The notes under the pieces were generated by a model. It saw nothing but the letters and a program-made list of their open reading frames with translations. It had not been told where the DNA came from and ran no database searches. Shown piece by piece: positions 44,790 to 53,155 of a DNA stretch of 64,000 nt. The stretch is taken from assembly GCA_022071945.1 (NCBI GenBank), contig JAJVIN010000003.1, forward strand, positions 1 through 64,000. Direction: 5' to 3'. Within the stretch, counting starts at the first letter, position 1, and the number at the start of each line of letters is the position of its first letter. The position numbers and the translations under genes are program-made. This stretch comes from Thermoanaerobaculia bacterium (GTDB taxonomy: Bacteria; Acidobacteriota; Thermoanaerobaculia; UBA5066).

Positions 44790-45065
44790 TCAGCGCGGCG
44801 AAGCGGGCTTGGGCGGCCGGGCGATTTTCTCCGCCTCTTGGCGGCCGGTCTCCGTCAGGTCGTAGGTCTCGCCGCCAGCGGGGTCATGTCCCGACCAGGA
44901 AAACCACGCCTGGGCCCTGAGCGATCGAAAAGCCCGCACATAATCCAGGCCGCTGAACGCCACGTTCGTCTTCACCGCGATGATCGAGCCATTGTGGACC
45001 TTGATGGTCCCGTCGAAAAACGCGGTCCTCATGATGTCTCGTTCCTGCGTCGACAGTTCTGGCAT
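44790..45065 (-). CDS. small protein of unknown function
   Basis: This 91-residue protein has no signal peptide or membrane segment and no family I can name. The middle is beta-like (TIKVHNGSIIAVKTNVAFSG), followed by a helix rich in Arg (YVRAFRSLRAQAWFSW) and a C-terminal tail of Lys/Pro. The segment ETYDLTETGRQEAEKI resembles the wing-helix end of some winged-helix proteins, which is only suggestive. It is the last gene of the minus-strand run that begins with the DUF4388 gene and lies 44 bp after the HExxH membrane protein. Confidence 0.65.
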   Translation of the reverse strand: MPELSTQERDIMRTAFFDGTIKVHNGSIIAVKTNVAFSGLDYVRAFRSLRAQAWFSWSGHDPAGGETYDLTETGRQEAEKIARPPKPASPR

Positions 45066-45109
45066 CAGCCTTCATCCCCGAATCGAAGCCATTCGATATC
45101 GATCGCGAA

Positions 45110-45523
45110 TTATACGCCGCCGTCTGGCTTCCTCTCCGCCTCGAAGGCCTCCTTCTCGAACGTGTTCTCGAAGTACGGGTCCTTCCCCGAAAGCCACGCC
45201 CAGGCACTCGAGGCAAAGTAGAAAAACGGGAAGAAGAGCCCCAGCCGCTCGTATTGCCTCACGTGCACCCGCTCGTGCCGGCGTGTTCTCTCCAGGCTGA
45301 GGGCGCTCTCGCCGAGGACGACGTGCCCGAATGTGATCGCGTAGATGACGAGGCGCTCGCCGCCCGCCTGTCCGAGAAGCCTGCCGACGAGCCCTCCGTG
45401 GACCTCGAGGACACCCTCGACGGAGCGCGCCTGGCCCCGGCTGGCGACGGCGATCCCGGCCAAGAACAGTCCAGCCAGTGTCACCGGGCTCGCCCAGAGA
45501 TAGGCGGCTGTCCGGGTGACCAT
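45110..45523 (-). CDS. small membrane protein with HExxH motif
   Basis: This 137-residue protein has two or three hydrophobic segments (YLWASPVTLAGLFLAGIAV; VIYAITFGHVVLG; LFFPFFYFASSAWAWLSG). Between the last two lies RRHERVHVRQYERLG, whose HERVH fits the HExxH zinc-metalloprotease signature and resembles the H-x-x-x-H...Q context of DUF4157-like domains. Whether it is a peptidase or only binds metal cannot be told. The ATG at 45523 follows the Asp-box gene by 20 bp on the same strand. Confidence 0.72.
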   Translation of the reverse strand: MVTRTAAYLWASPVTLAGLFLAGIAVASRGQARSVEGVLEVHGGLVGRLLGQAGGERLVIYAITFGHVVLGESALSLERTRRHERVHVRQYERLGLFFPFFYFASSAWAWLSGKDPYFENTFEKEAFEAERKPDGGV

Positions 45524-45543
45524 CCGGAACACGGCAGAACCCT

Positions 45544-47355
45544 TCAGGGAGCGGCTTCCAGCCGCGCGGGAGACGGCGGGAGATACCGGAACAGGCCTCG
45601 ACCGATCGTCGAGACGAAGAGGCCCTCGCGGGAGGCTGGATCCCCACTCCACCCCGAGATCGACAGGCCGCCTTCGGGCGGAGCGAGAAAGACCGCGTCC
45701 GGCGGGTTCTGTCTGGGCCTGAAAACGAGGAAGCCATTCCCTTGGTCGATCGAGAGGCCGACGGGCAGGAACCGGGGCACCAGGACGGAGGCAGGTCTCT
45801 TCCCGAATCCCCCGGCGAGCTTCTGGTCCCCCTTGACGATGTTGCCCTTGATGCGCCAGTCGACCCCATCCCAGATCTGCACGTATCCTCCCGCCTCCGC
45901 GGCGAGACTGAGTTGATTCGACTCGAGAAGGTAGGCCTCCTGAATCGAATCGACCCGCTGGGTCAGGGTCCCCATGCGTGAGAAGCCGGCTCCATCTCGC
46001 GAGGAAAAGACGCCTGATGCCGTCGCCGCCACGACGAGGCCGGCCGAGGTGGTCACGAGGCCCCGCACCGCGTGGGGCAGCACCAGCGTGAAGGGCGCCC
46101 CTTCCCCGCTGGAAACGAAGAGACCGTCGGGAGTTCCGGCGTAGAGGCGGTCTCCCTTCGCGGCCAGCGCGACCACCGAAGCCGGAGTCTGACTGGGGAT
46201 CCTCGACGCCACCCCGGTCTCCGAGTTCAGCTCCCACAAACCGCCGCTCTTGCCATCAGCGGCCCTTGCCAGGACGATCCTCCCCCTGGGAGTCCTCACG
46301 ACAGCCGAGACACGGGCCTCCGAGAGCCCCGCGCTGGAATCCCGGAAGGTCGACCCGCCATCTGTACTCCTCAGGATTCCGTCCGCCTCTGTCGCGATCA
46401 GGACGTTCTGGGGAGTTCTCGGGTCGAAGACGATCGCGTTCACGACGACCTCGGGGACGAGCCTCACGAAGGTGCGGCCGAGATCGCGAGATTCGAACAG
46501 ACCCCCGGTCGTCCCAACGAGCACCCGGTTCGGGTCCTTCGGGTCCCGTCTCACGACATGGGCCCGGCGGTCGAGAAGCCCATCCCGGAAGCGGGTCCAG
46601 AGCCTTCCTCCATCCGTGGAGTGGTAGACCCACCCGCACGTCGACGCCCACATGTCCTCCGGAGCCGCGACCGAGAAGTCGACGGAGAAGACCTCGGTGT
46701 CCTCCACCATGCCGCCGGCGATCCGTTGCCAGGTTTTCCCAAGGTCCGCCGACCGGAACGGGTGCCGGGAGGACCCGGAAATCAAGATTCCCGGCTGTCC
46801 CGGATGAAACGCCACGAACGAGATCGTGGCCCCCGGCTCGAGCATGGGGGCCGTCTGACGCCACGTCGAGCCTCCGTCCTCGGAGACCTCGATGAGACGC
46901 CCTCCCCCAATCGCCAGGATTCTTCTTCCATTCAGTTGAAAGACCGACACGGACCGGGCGCCTGGGCGGTCCTCGAACCGGCGGATCATCTGGAAGGTCT
47001 CGCCGCCGTCATCCGTCCTGACCAGGAGTCCGCCCCTCACGATCCCGGTCAGTCCGACCCATACGGAACCCCGCTGGATCGGGTCGGGAACGATCGCCGT
47101 CACCGCATACCCGGGGAATGGCGTGCCGCCCCTGCGGAGCCGCCACGTCTGCCCTCCGTCCGTCGAACGGTAGAGGCTCCCCTGGGCCGTCCCGGCGTAA
47201 AACGTCCCGTTGGCCGGATCCGTCACCAGAGACCGGACCTCGGCTCCCGGCAGCGCGAATCGCTGCCACACGCCGCTCGATTCCCCGGCAGAAGAGCTCA
47301 GCAAGGCGAGGAGGCCCAAGGCCAGGGACAGGGCACGAGCGAGACGGATGGTCAT
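45544..47355 (-). CDS. exported Asp-box (BNR/sortilin-type) beta-propeller protein
   Basis: The 603-residue protein has a signal peptide (LARALSLALGLLALLSSS) and at least seven Asp-box turns of the S-x-D-x-G-x-T-W type: STDGGQTW, TDDGGETF, SEDGGSTW, SADLGKTW, STDGGRLW, SRDLGRTF and STDGGSTF. Such repeats form the blades of sialidase, sortilin/Vps10 and Ycf48-like propellers. No catalytic sialidase residues are evident, so a binding or scaffolding role is more likely. ATG 47355 overlaps the fmdB-like gene by 4 bp and has AAGGGG. Confidence 0.88.
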   Translation of the reverse strand: MTIRLARALSLALGLLALLSSSAGESSGVWQRFALPGAEVRSLVTDPANGTFYAGTAQGSLYRSTDGGQTWRLRRGGTPFPGYAVTAIVPDPIQRGSVWVGLTGIVRGGLLVRTDDGGETFQMIRRFEDRPGARSVSVFQLNGRRILAIGGGRLIEVSEDGGSTWRQTAPMLEPGATISFVAFHPGQPGILISGSSRHPFRSADLGKTWQRIAGGMVEDTEVFSVDFSVAAPEDMWASTCGWVYHSTDGGRLWTRFRDGLLDRRAHVVRRDPKDPNRVLVGTTGGLFESRDLGRTFVRLVPEVVVNAIVFDPRTPQNVLIATEADGILRSTDGGSTFRDSSAGLSEARVSAVVRTPRGRIVLARAADGKSGGLWELNSETGVASRIPSQTPASVVALAAKGDRLYAGTPDGLFVSSGEGAPFTLVLPHAVRGLVTTSAGLVVAATASGVFSSRDGAGFSRMGTLTQRVDSIQEAYLLESNQLSLAAEAGGYVQIWDGVDWRIKGNIVKGDQKLAGGFGKRPASVLVPRFLPVGLSIDQGNGFLVFRPRQNPPDAVFLAPPEGGLSISGWSGDPASREGLFVSTIGRGLFRYLPPSPARLEAAP

Positions 47356-47648
47356 TCCCCTTTCTTCTCGGCCGCCCCGGAGCCAGAGCTCCCCGCCTTT
47401 GTCTCGGGCTTGGTCTCGGTCTTCGATTCGGCCGCGGGCTCCGCCGAAGAGCCCGCCGGGGCCGTCCCCTTCCGGGAGTAGTCGCTCACGTACCAGCCCG
47501 AGCCCTTGAACTGGATTCCTGGAGCCGAGATGAGCCGTTTGAGCGTACCGCCGCACTCCGCGCAGACGCTCAGGGGCTCGTCCGCCACACTCTGAAGGAC
47601 CTCGGTTCTGAGGCGACACGATTCACACTCGTACTCATAAAGGGGCAT
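47352..47648 (-). CDS. FmdB-family zinc-ribbon protein
   Basis: The 98-residue protein opens with the FmdB/CxxC_CxxC_SSSS domain: MPLYEYECESCRLRTEVLQS, then VCAECGGTLKRLISAPGI; the two Cys pairs bind one zinc. The remaining ~45 residues are a low-complexity Lys/Glu/Ser/Ala tail common in this family. The function is unknown; a regulatory or nucleic-acid-binding role is often proposed. It lies 27 bp after the DUF4388 gene and overlaps the propeller gene by 4 bp. Confidence 0.9.
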   Translation of the reverse strand: MPLYEYECESCRLRTEVLQSVADEPLSVCAECGGTLKRLISAPGIQFKGSGWYVSDYSRKGTAPAGSSAEPAAESKTETKPETKAGSSGSGAAEKKGE

Positions 47649-47675
47649 CGAAAGAACTCCTCACTTCAGGGATTC

Positions 47676-48470
47676 TCAGGTCTCGGGGGTGTAGTCGCCC
47701 CCGGACGTCTTCCACTGGATCTTCTTGATGGCCTTCGACTGCTCCTTCTTGGAGATCAGCCGCAAGACGAAGAACGCATAGATGAGGCGGGCGTTGAAGA
47801 ACGAGTTCCCCGGTCCGAGCGCGATGAGCTCCCGGAACGTTCGAACCCCGTCCACGAGCTCCAGATACCGCCTCTCTCGCTTTTCCAGCTCCAGATCCTC
47901 CAGGTCTTCTTCCCTGAAGCTCGGGTGAAACACCGTGACCGAGGGACCGATGATCGACACCAGCCTCTTGACGTGGGCATCCTCGATGGACTTGACCCCC
48001 TCGAAGATCATCTGGCGCGTCGGCATCTCGAGCTTGATCAGCTCATCGGTCTTGTACTGTCCAACGGAGAAGGTGACCGTCCCGTCGTCCCAGTCAAAGG
48101 TCGAGAAGATGATCTCCTTCACCTGCTTTTTGACCAGCAGATAGAGCTCTTCCTCGGTCAGGATCCCCAGCTCGACCAAGACATCCCCGTGACGCTTCTT
48201 CCCCGAGCTTTCGAGAAGAACCTCGACCGAGCGGTCGAATTCCTGCTGGGTCAGTCTGCCCATTCGCAGGAGGTAGTGCCCGAGCGAATCCTCGCGGTCC
48301 CCCGAGCTCGCGAAGATCACATCGCCATTCCAGATGAAGATCTTTTTTTCAATGCCGTCTCTGAGGGCGGAGACCACACCGGGCACCCTGTACCGGTGGA
48401 CTGTCTGGAGCACCTCCGCGATCGGCATGGTGGCCAGATCGCCGCGGAATTCGAATCGCGACTCGGACAC
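47676..48470 (-). CDS. DUF4388 (PATAN) domain protein
   Basis: The 264-residue cytoplasmic protein begins with the DUF4388 signature (FRGDLATMPIAEVLQTVHRYRVPG, then GDVIFASSGDREDSLGHYLL). A second region (GDVLVELGILTEEELYLLVKK) repeats the pattern of the PATAN/GspE-N-like helical subdomain, and the C-terminal ~90 residues are helical. DUF4388 proteins occur in signalling and gliding-type systems of deltaproteobacteria and acidobacteria. The GTG start at 48470 is 92 bp from the divergent ketosynthase gene. It is the first gene of the minus-strand five-gene run. Confidence 0.88.
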   Translation of the reverse strand: MSESRFEFRGDLATMPIAEVLQTVHRYRVPGVVSALRDGIEKKIFIWNGDVIFASSGDREDSLGHYLLRMGRLTQQEFDRSVEVLLESSGKKRHGDVLVELGILTEEELYLLVKKQVKEIIFSTFDWDDGTVTFSVGQYKTDELIKLEMPTRQMIFEGVKSIEDAHVKRLVSIIGPSVTVFHPSFREEDLEDLELEKRERRYLELVDGVRTFRELIALGPGNSFFNARLIYAFFVLRLISKKEQSKAIKKIQWKTSGGDYTPET

Positions 48471-48562
48471 ATCGCTGATTCTACGTGCCAGCGATCCGAA
48501 AATCTCTGGCTGGTAGGATCCAAAAGGCCACGAAACGCCCGTGGCGGGCCGGGAAGGAAGCT

Positions 48563-49822
48563 ATGCGACGACGGAGAGTAGCCGTGACGGGGGTCGGGTG
48601 CATCACCCCGCTCGGCCAGACGCGGACGGATTTCGAAGAGGGTCTTTCGCGGGGAACCTCGGGCGTCAGAAGGATCTCGCTCTTCGACCCGTCGGGCCTC
48701 CCGGTCCAGATCGCCGCCGAGGTCCCGGATCTCGACCCCTCGAAGTACTTGCCGGCCAAGGACCTGCGCCACGTCGCCCGCGTCGTTCCCCTCTGCCTGG
48801 CCGCGGCGGCCGAGGCCTTCGACGACTCCGGAAATCCCCCCGAGAGCCTGTCCCTTGCCGAGCGGCGCCGGATAGCCGTCGTCCTCGGGACCGGAGGCGG
48901 GCCGGTCGAGTTCTTCGAGAAGATGTACGGCCACTTCTATCGGGGCGACCTGAAGAAGGCCTCCGTCTACTCGATCCCGACGGGCACCACCGGCACTCTC
49001 TCCTCGGAGATCTCCATGCGTTTCGGCCTGAAGGGGCCCTCCCACGTCGTGACGACCGGCTGCACCTCCTCCGCGGACGCGATCTCGTACGCGGCCCGCA
49101 TGATTGCGTATGGCGAAAGGGAGACGGTCCTGACCGGAGGCGCGGATGCCGTCATCACTCCCGGAATCATGACCGGCTTTTCGCTGATGCAGATCCTCGC
49201 CTCCTCGCGGCAGGACCGTCCCGAAACCGCGAGCCGGCCCTTCGACGCGGGCCGGGACGGCTTCGTTCTCGGCGAGGGTGCCTGGTTCTTCGTCCTCGAG
49301 GACCTCGACCGGGCACGGTCCCGCGGCGCCCGGGTCTGGGCCGAGATTCTCGGGTACGGCGCGACCTGCGACGCGTATCACCGCGTGAGGCTCGACGAGT
49401 CCGGCGACGAGCCCGCGCGCGCCATGGAAGAAGCCCTGACGGACGCCGGCCTCGCAGCTGGAGACATCGGCTACATCCAGTATCACGGCACGGGCACGGA
49501 GCTCAACGACAGGATCGAGACCCGCGCGACCCGGAAAGCTCTCGGGCCCCATGCGGACCGGATCCCCGGCAGCAGCATCAAGAGCCAGATCGGCCACCCC
49601 CAGGGCGCGTCGGGGGCGGCCGGGCTTGCGGCCACGATTCTGGGCCTGTGGAACGGGTTCCTCCCCGCCACGATCAATCTCGACGTTCCCGGTCCCGAGT
49701 GCGACCTCGACTACGTCCGGGAGGGACCGCGGCCGGCCGAGGTCGAGCATGCTCTTGTCAACGGCATCGCGTTCGGCTCGAAGAATTCCGCCCTCATCAT
49801 CCGGAACGGCAGGGCGCTCTGA
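48563..49822 (+). CDS. beta-ketoacyl-ACP synthase (FabF/KAS II-like)
   Basis: The 419-residue thiolase-fold enzyme condenses acyl and malonyl units on acyl-carrier protein. The catalytic triad is complete: Cys in VTTGCTSSADA, His in YHGTGTELND, and His in SQIGHPQGASGAAG. VAVTGVGCITPLG at the N-terminus is standard KAS II sequence. It is followed, with a 1-bp stop/start overlap, by a methyltransferase and then an FAD oxidoreductase, so it probably belongs to a secondary lipid or polyketide pathway rather than housekeeping fatty-acid synthesis. GGAAGGAAG precedes ATG 48563. Confidence 0.93.
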   Translation: MRRRRVAVTGVGCITPLGQTRTDFEEGLSRGTSGVRRISLFDPSGLPVQIAAEVPDLDPSKYLPAKDLRHVARVVPLCLAAAAEAFDDSGNPPESLSLAERRRIAVVLGTGGGPVEFFEKMYGHFYRGDLKKASVYSIPTGTTGTLSSEISMRFGLKGPSHVVTTGCTSSADAISYAARMIAYGERETVLTGGADAVITPGIMTGFSLMQILASSRQDRPETASRPFDAGRDGFVLGEGAWFFVLEDLDRARSRGARVWAEILGYGATCDAYHRVRLDESGDEPARAMEEALTDAGLAAGDIGYIQYHGTGTELNDRIETRATRKALGPHADRIPGSSIKSQIGHPQGASGAAGLAATILGLWNGFLPATINLDVPGPECDLDYVREGPRPAEVEHALVNGIAFGSKNSALIIRNGRAL

Positions 49823-50511
49823 TGTTCCCGGTACCCCCGCGCACCCCGTCTGTCGAGATCCTCGACGCGGGGGTCTCGGCGGCCGACGCGGAAGAAAGCC
49901 TGCGCGACATCGAGTGGGTTCACCGCTTCCTCGGTGGGCGGCTCGTTCTCAGGCTCGGGTTCCTGCGGTTTCTCATGAGCCTGGGTCTTCCCCGTCTTCG
50001 AATCCTGGACCTCGGTTCCGGCACCGGACACACGGGCCTGGATCTGGAATCGCAGCTCAGAAGGCGCGGAATCGAAGCGCGCGTCGTGGGCCTCGACCGT
50101 CTCATCGCCCACATCCGACTCGCCCCGCGCGAGACCTCGGTCGCCGCGGATGCCTTCCGGCTGCCCTTCGCGGACGGCTCGTTTGACGTCCTCTACTCGA
50201 CCCTCTTCCTCCACCACTTCTCCCCGGAAGAAGTCTCTTCGCTCCTTTCGGAATCCGCCCGTGTCGCGCGCCTCGCGGTTGCCGCGTTCGACGTGAAGAG
50301 AAGCTACGCAGCCCTCGGCCTGGTGACGGCCGCCGGGTCGCTGTTCTTCAAGAGCAAGATCTCGCTTCTGGACGGCAAGGCCTCCGTCCGGCAGGCCTAT
50401 CTCGCAAGCGAGCTCCAGTCCGTCGCGGCGCAAGCCCTTCCGGGGTGCCGGGTCGACTCCGCCGGGCCGCTCGCCCTGAGACTCCTGTGGCGCAAAACGG
50501 CGAGCGAGTAG
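49822..50511 (+). CDS. SAM-dependent methyltransferase
   Basis: The 229-residue class I methyltransferase has the motif I loop ILDLGSGTGHTGLDL near residue 60, an acidic residue ending strand 2 (VVGLD), motif II/III ADAFRLPFADGSFDVLYSTL, and a helical insertion typical of UbiE/Methyltransf_11 proteins. The first 50 residues form an N-terminal cap. The ATG overlaps the ketosynthase TGA (TGATG) and the oxidoreductase start lies within its 3' end, so the three genes are co-translated. The acceptor is unknown. Confidence 0.88.
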   Translation: MFPVPPRTPSVEILDAGVSAADAEESLRDIEWVHRFLGGRLVLRLGFLRFLMSLGLPRLRILDLGSGTGHTGLDLESQLRRRGIEARVVGLDRLIAHIRLAPRETSVAADAFRLPFADGSFDVLYSTLFLHHFSPEEVSSLLSESARVARLAVAAFDVKRSYAALGLVTAAGSLFFKSKISLLDGKASVRQAYLASELQSVAAQALPGCRVDSAGPLALRLLWRKTASE

Positions 50512-51623
50512 ACATCCTCATCATCGGGGGGAGCCTGGCCGGCGCGGCCGCGGCTTTCCCGCTCGCCCGGCAGGGCGTCCGCGTCCGGATCCTCGAAAAG
50601 GCGCGGTTCCCCCGGCCGAAGATCTGTGGCGAGTTCCTGTCTCCCGAGAGCTTCCCCGTCCTGGCCCGCATGGGCGTCCTCGACTCGTTGAGGGAGAGCG
50701 GCGCGGAGACGATCGAGAGATTCGAGGCTTACTCGCCTTCCGGCTCGAGCGTGAAGGGAGAGCTCCCCGCGCCGGTCCTGTCGATCTCGCGAGATGTTCT
50801 GGACCACACCGTCCTGCGTGCGGCCGAGGGAGCAGGCGCGGCCGTGGCGTTCGGAGAAACGGTCATGTCTTTCTCGGGGAGCCTCTCTCGCGGCTTCGAG
50901 GTGCAGACTTCCAAGCGTCTCCACCATTCCCGGTTCCTGATCGGCGCGTGGGGTCGGTTCAGTCCCCTCGACCCTCGGATCCGGAACGGGAGCCTCGAGG
51001 AGATACCGGCCCTCTTCGGATTCAAAAAGCACCTCGAGGGCGAGAGCAGCTTCCTTCAGGGCCGCGTCCTTCTCCACGTGTTCGATCGCGGGTATCTGGG
51101 CCTTTCGAGGATCGAGAACGGCCTCGTCAATCTCGCGGCGCTCACCGTCCCGGATGTGGCTCGCGAGGCGCACCACGACTTCGATCGCCTCCTTGCGAGG
51201 CTCCGGTCCGAGAGCGCGGTTCTCGACCGGCAGCTGGAGAAGCTCCGGCCGCTTCCCGGTCCCGTTCTCGTGAGCGAGCCCGTGCATCTCGGACCGAGAG
51301 GCGCGCTGGCCGGCGACGTCCTGCTCGCGGGAGACGCCGCGGGAGTTCTCGATCCCTACACCGGTGCCGGCATGTCCGCCGCTCTCGTCACGGGTGAGGC
51401 GGCCGGCGCGAGACTCGCCCGGCACCTCTCGGGCGAGATCCCGCGTGAGACCCTTCCCGGTCTCTGGGCTTCCGAGTACGACAGGGTGATGAAGAACCGG
51501 TTCCTCTTCAGCCGGCTCTTTCGTCCCGTGTTCGTCTCCCGCTTCGCGGCGAGGCTTCTGCACCCTCTCGCCTCGCCCCTCGCCGCGCTGGCCGTCCGCC
51601 TGACCCGGGTGGGTCCTCTCTGA
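50487..51623 (+). CDS. FAD-dependent oxidoreductase (geranylgeranyl-reductase/PHBH-like)
   Basis: The 378-residue protein has an N-terminal dinucleotide motif (ILIIGGSLAGAAAAFPLARQG), the RFPRPKICGEFLSP region seen in geranylgeranyl-reductase-type and related monooxygenase-like flavoproteins, and the second FAD motif GDAAGVLDPYTGAGMSAAL. It probably oxidises or reduces the product of the ketosynthase and methyltransferase. The start is taken as GTG 50487 (25-bp overlap with the previous gene), because the conserved FAD strand begins eight codons later; a GTG at 50445 is possible. A terminator hairpin follows. Confidence 0.9.
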   Translation: MAQNGERVDILIIGGSLAGAAAAFPLARQGVRVRILEKARFPRPKICGEFLSPESFPVLARMGVLDSLRESGAETIERFEAYSPSGSSVKGELPAPVLSISRDVLDHTVLRAAEGAGAAVAFGETVMSFSGSLSRGFEVQTSKRLHHSRFLIGAWGRFSPLDPRIRNGSLEEIPALFGFKKHLEGESSFLQGRVLLHVFDRGYLGLSRIENGLVNLAALTVPDVAREAHHDFDRLLARLRSESAVLDRQLEKLRPLPGPVLVSEPVHLGPRGALAGDVLLAGDAAGVLDPYTGAGMSAALVTGEAAGARLARHLSGEIPRETLPGLWASEYDRVMKNRFLFSRLFRPVFVSRFAARLLHPLASPLAALAVRLTRVGPL

Positions 51624-51630
51624 CGGAAAA

Positions 51631-51651
51631 GCGGGGACCCTTCGGCCCCGC
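51631..51651. terminator. terminator hairpin between convergent genes
   Basis: GCGGGG (51631-51636) and CCCCGC (51646-51651) form a 6-bp stem around ACCCTTCGG, between the oxidoreductase stop (51623) and the DinB-like stop (51661). AAAA just before the stem gives a T-run for minus-strand transcripts. Confidence 0.6.
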
Positions 51652-51660
51652 CCCGGGTTC

Positions 51661-52275
51661 TTACCGGGCGCCTTTCCTGGCGGCCTTCACTCCCTTCGCC
51701 ACGGGAGCCGTCTTCACTTTCGCAGCAGCCTTCTTCTTCGCCGGTGCCTTCTGCTTTCCGCCGAAGAGCCCGACGCGAATCGTCTCGATCTGCTGAAGGT
51801 GGATGCGATCGTGGCCGGCGTAGAGGGTCACCATCGTCCGGATCGACTCGTCTCCCCGTTCCGCGTGGACTCCCACCCGGTCGAAGGCCCCTTCCGGTAG
51901 CCGCTTCAAGAGGTTCAGATTCGCCTTCCGGAGGCGTTCGAAGTCCTCGACCAGTTCCTTCGTCCGGGCCGCATCGACGCCCAGGCGCTCGACGAAGGCG
52001 TCCTGGTCGTAGCCCGGCACGGCCGGCCTGTCGTGGGCCGCCACGAAGCGGTAGCGGAACCCGAGAACCACCTCTCCATCCGTCAGATGCGCGACGATCT
52101 CCTTGATCGACCACTTGCCGGGCGCGGGCTTCTTCGAGAGCTGTTTCTCAGTGAGGCCTTCCACCAGTTTCGCCAGCCGCGCGGGGGCCTTCTTCATCGC
52201 GTCGATGGGGTCATCGCCGCCGAGAGCATCGAGGTAGCGTTGCAAAACGACGGGTCCCGGAGTTTTCGTGGCCAT
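51661..52275 (-). CDS. DinB-like protein with Lys/Ala-rich C-terminal tail
   Basis: The 204-residue protein has the DinB/YfiT four-helix bundle with its metal-binding histidines (PGKWSIKEIVAHLTDGE near residue 60; GHDRIHLQQIE near residue 160). Enzymes of this family are thiol-dependent transferases or metal hydrolases. From about residue 172 the chain becomes a 33-residue histone-H1-like tail (APAKKKAAAKVKTAP), which is unusual for DinB proteins and suggests DNA or polyanion binding. It follows the SDR gene by 9 bp on the same strand. Confidence 0.85.
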   Translation of the reverse strand: MATKTPGPVVLQRYLDALGGDDPIDAMKKAPARLAKLVEGLTEKQLSKKPAPGKWSIKEIVAHLTDGEVVLGFRYRFVAAHDRPAVPGYDQDAFVERLGVDAARTKELVEDFERLRKANLNLLKRLPEGAFDRVGVHAERGDESIRTMVTLYAGHDRIHLQQIETIRVGLFGGKQKAPAKKKAAAKVKTAPVAKGVKAARKGAR

Positions 52276-52284
52276 TCTGTCTCC

Positions 52285-53118
52285 TTACTTCTTCTGACTT
52301 TTCGGTCCCATGGGGAGGCCGCGTTTTACCGCGGAAAGGAATCCGAGGTTCGTCCCGGCGAGCCAGTGACCGCCATCCACGGGCAGGCACCCGCCGGTGA
52401 TGTAGGCCGACTTCGACTCGTCAGCGAGAAAGGCGATCGACTCGGCCACTTCGGCCGCCGTGGTGAAGCGGTGCATCGGGATCGAGTGCAGGACTTCCTT
52501 CTCGAGCTCCTGGTCGAGCCAGAGGTTGCGGTCGGTGCCCTCGGACTTGAACGGGCCCGGAGAGACGCAGTTGCACCGGATTCCGTATCGCGCCCACTCC
52601 ACGGCCAGGGTTCGCGTCATCGCCAGGACTCCCGCCTTGGCGGAGGCCGAGTGGATGACTCCGGGACCCGCGCCCCACGCATAGTCCGCGACGACGTTGA
52701 CGATCGACCTTTGCCTGGCATCGGAGGCAAAGGCGTCGATCATTCGTCGTCCCACCGCCGAGGACACGAAGAAGGTGCCATTGAGCACGATCTCGATGAC
52801 GGCCCGCCAGCCGTTGGGCGAGAGCTTCTCGGCCGGGCAGACGAAATTGCCGGCGGCGTTGTTGACGAGGATGTCGAGAGGGCCCCATGCCTCGTGAAGG
52901 GAGGTGACCATCTTCGCCACATCGTCGTCGTAGCGCACGTCACACGCGACGGCCCTGACCTCCAGAGCCCCCGCCGCGCGGATCTCCTCCGCGGTTGCCT
53001 TCAGGATCTCTTCCCTTCTTCCGCAGATCGCGACGCGGTCCCCCTCGCGAGCGAACCGGATCGCCGTTGCCCGTCCGAGTCCCGTTCCGCCGCCCGTCAC
53101 CAGAACACTTCGCGCCAT
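52285..53118 (-). CDS. SDR-family oxidoreductase, 2,4-dienoyl-CoA reductase-like
   Basis: The 277-residue short-chain dehydrogenase has the Rossmann motif TGGGTGLGRATAIRFAREG, the strand-4 motif NNAAGNFVCPAEKLSPNGW, and SASAKAGVLAMTRTLAVEW at the active site. The usual YxxxK Tyr is replaced by Ser in SASAK, and the Asn-Phe wording after NNAAG matches mitochondrial/peroxisomal-type 2,4-dienoyl-CoA reductases, which use a shifted Tyr. The likely role is NADPH reduction of dienoyl-CoA in beta-oxidation of unsaturated fatty acids. AGGAGG precedes the ATG. Confidence 0.88.
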   Translation of the reverse strand: MARSVLVTGGGTGLGRATAIRFAREGDRVAICGRREEILKATAEEIRAAGALEVRAVACDVRYDDDVAKMVTSLHEAWGPLDILVNNAAGNFVCPAEKLSPNGWRAVIEIVLNGTFFVSSAVGRRMIDAFASDARQRSIVNVVADYAWGAGPGVIHSASAKAGVLAMTRTLAVEWARYGIRCNCVSPGPFKSEGTDRNLWLDQELEKEVLHSIPMHRFTTAAEVAESIAFLADESKSAYITGGCLPVDGGHWLAGTNLGFLSAVKRGLPMGPKSQKK

Positions 53119-53155
53119 GAGGCCTCCTTCAAACCCAGCCGTCCGAATCTCGATT

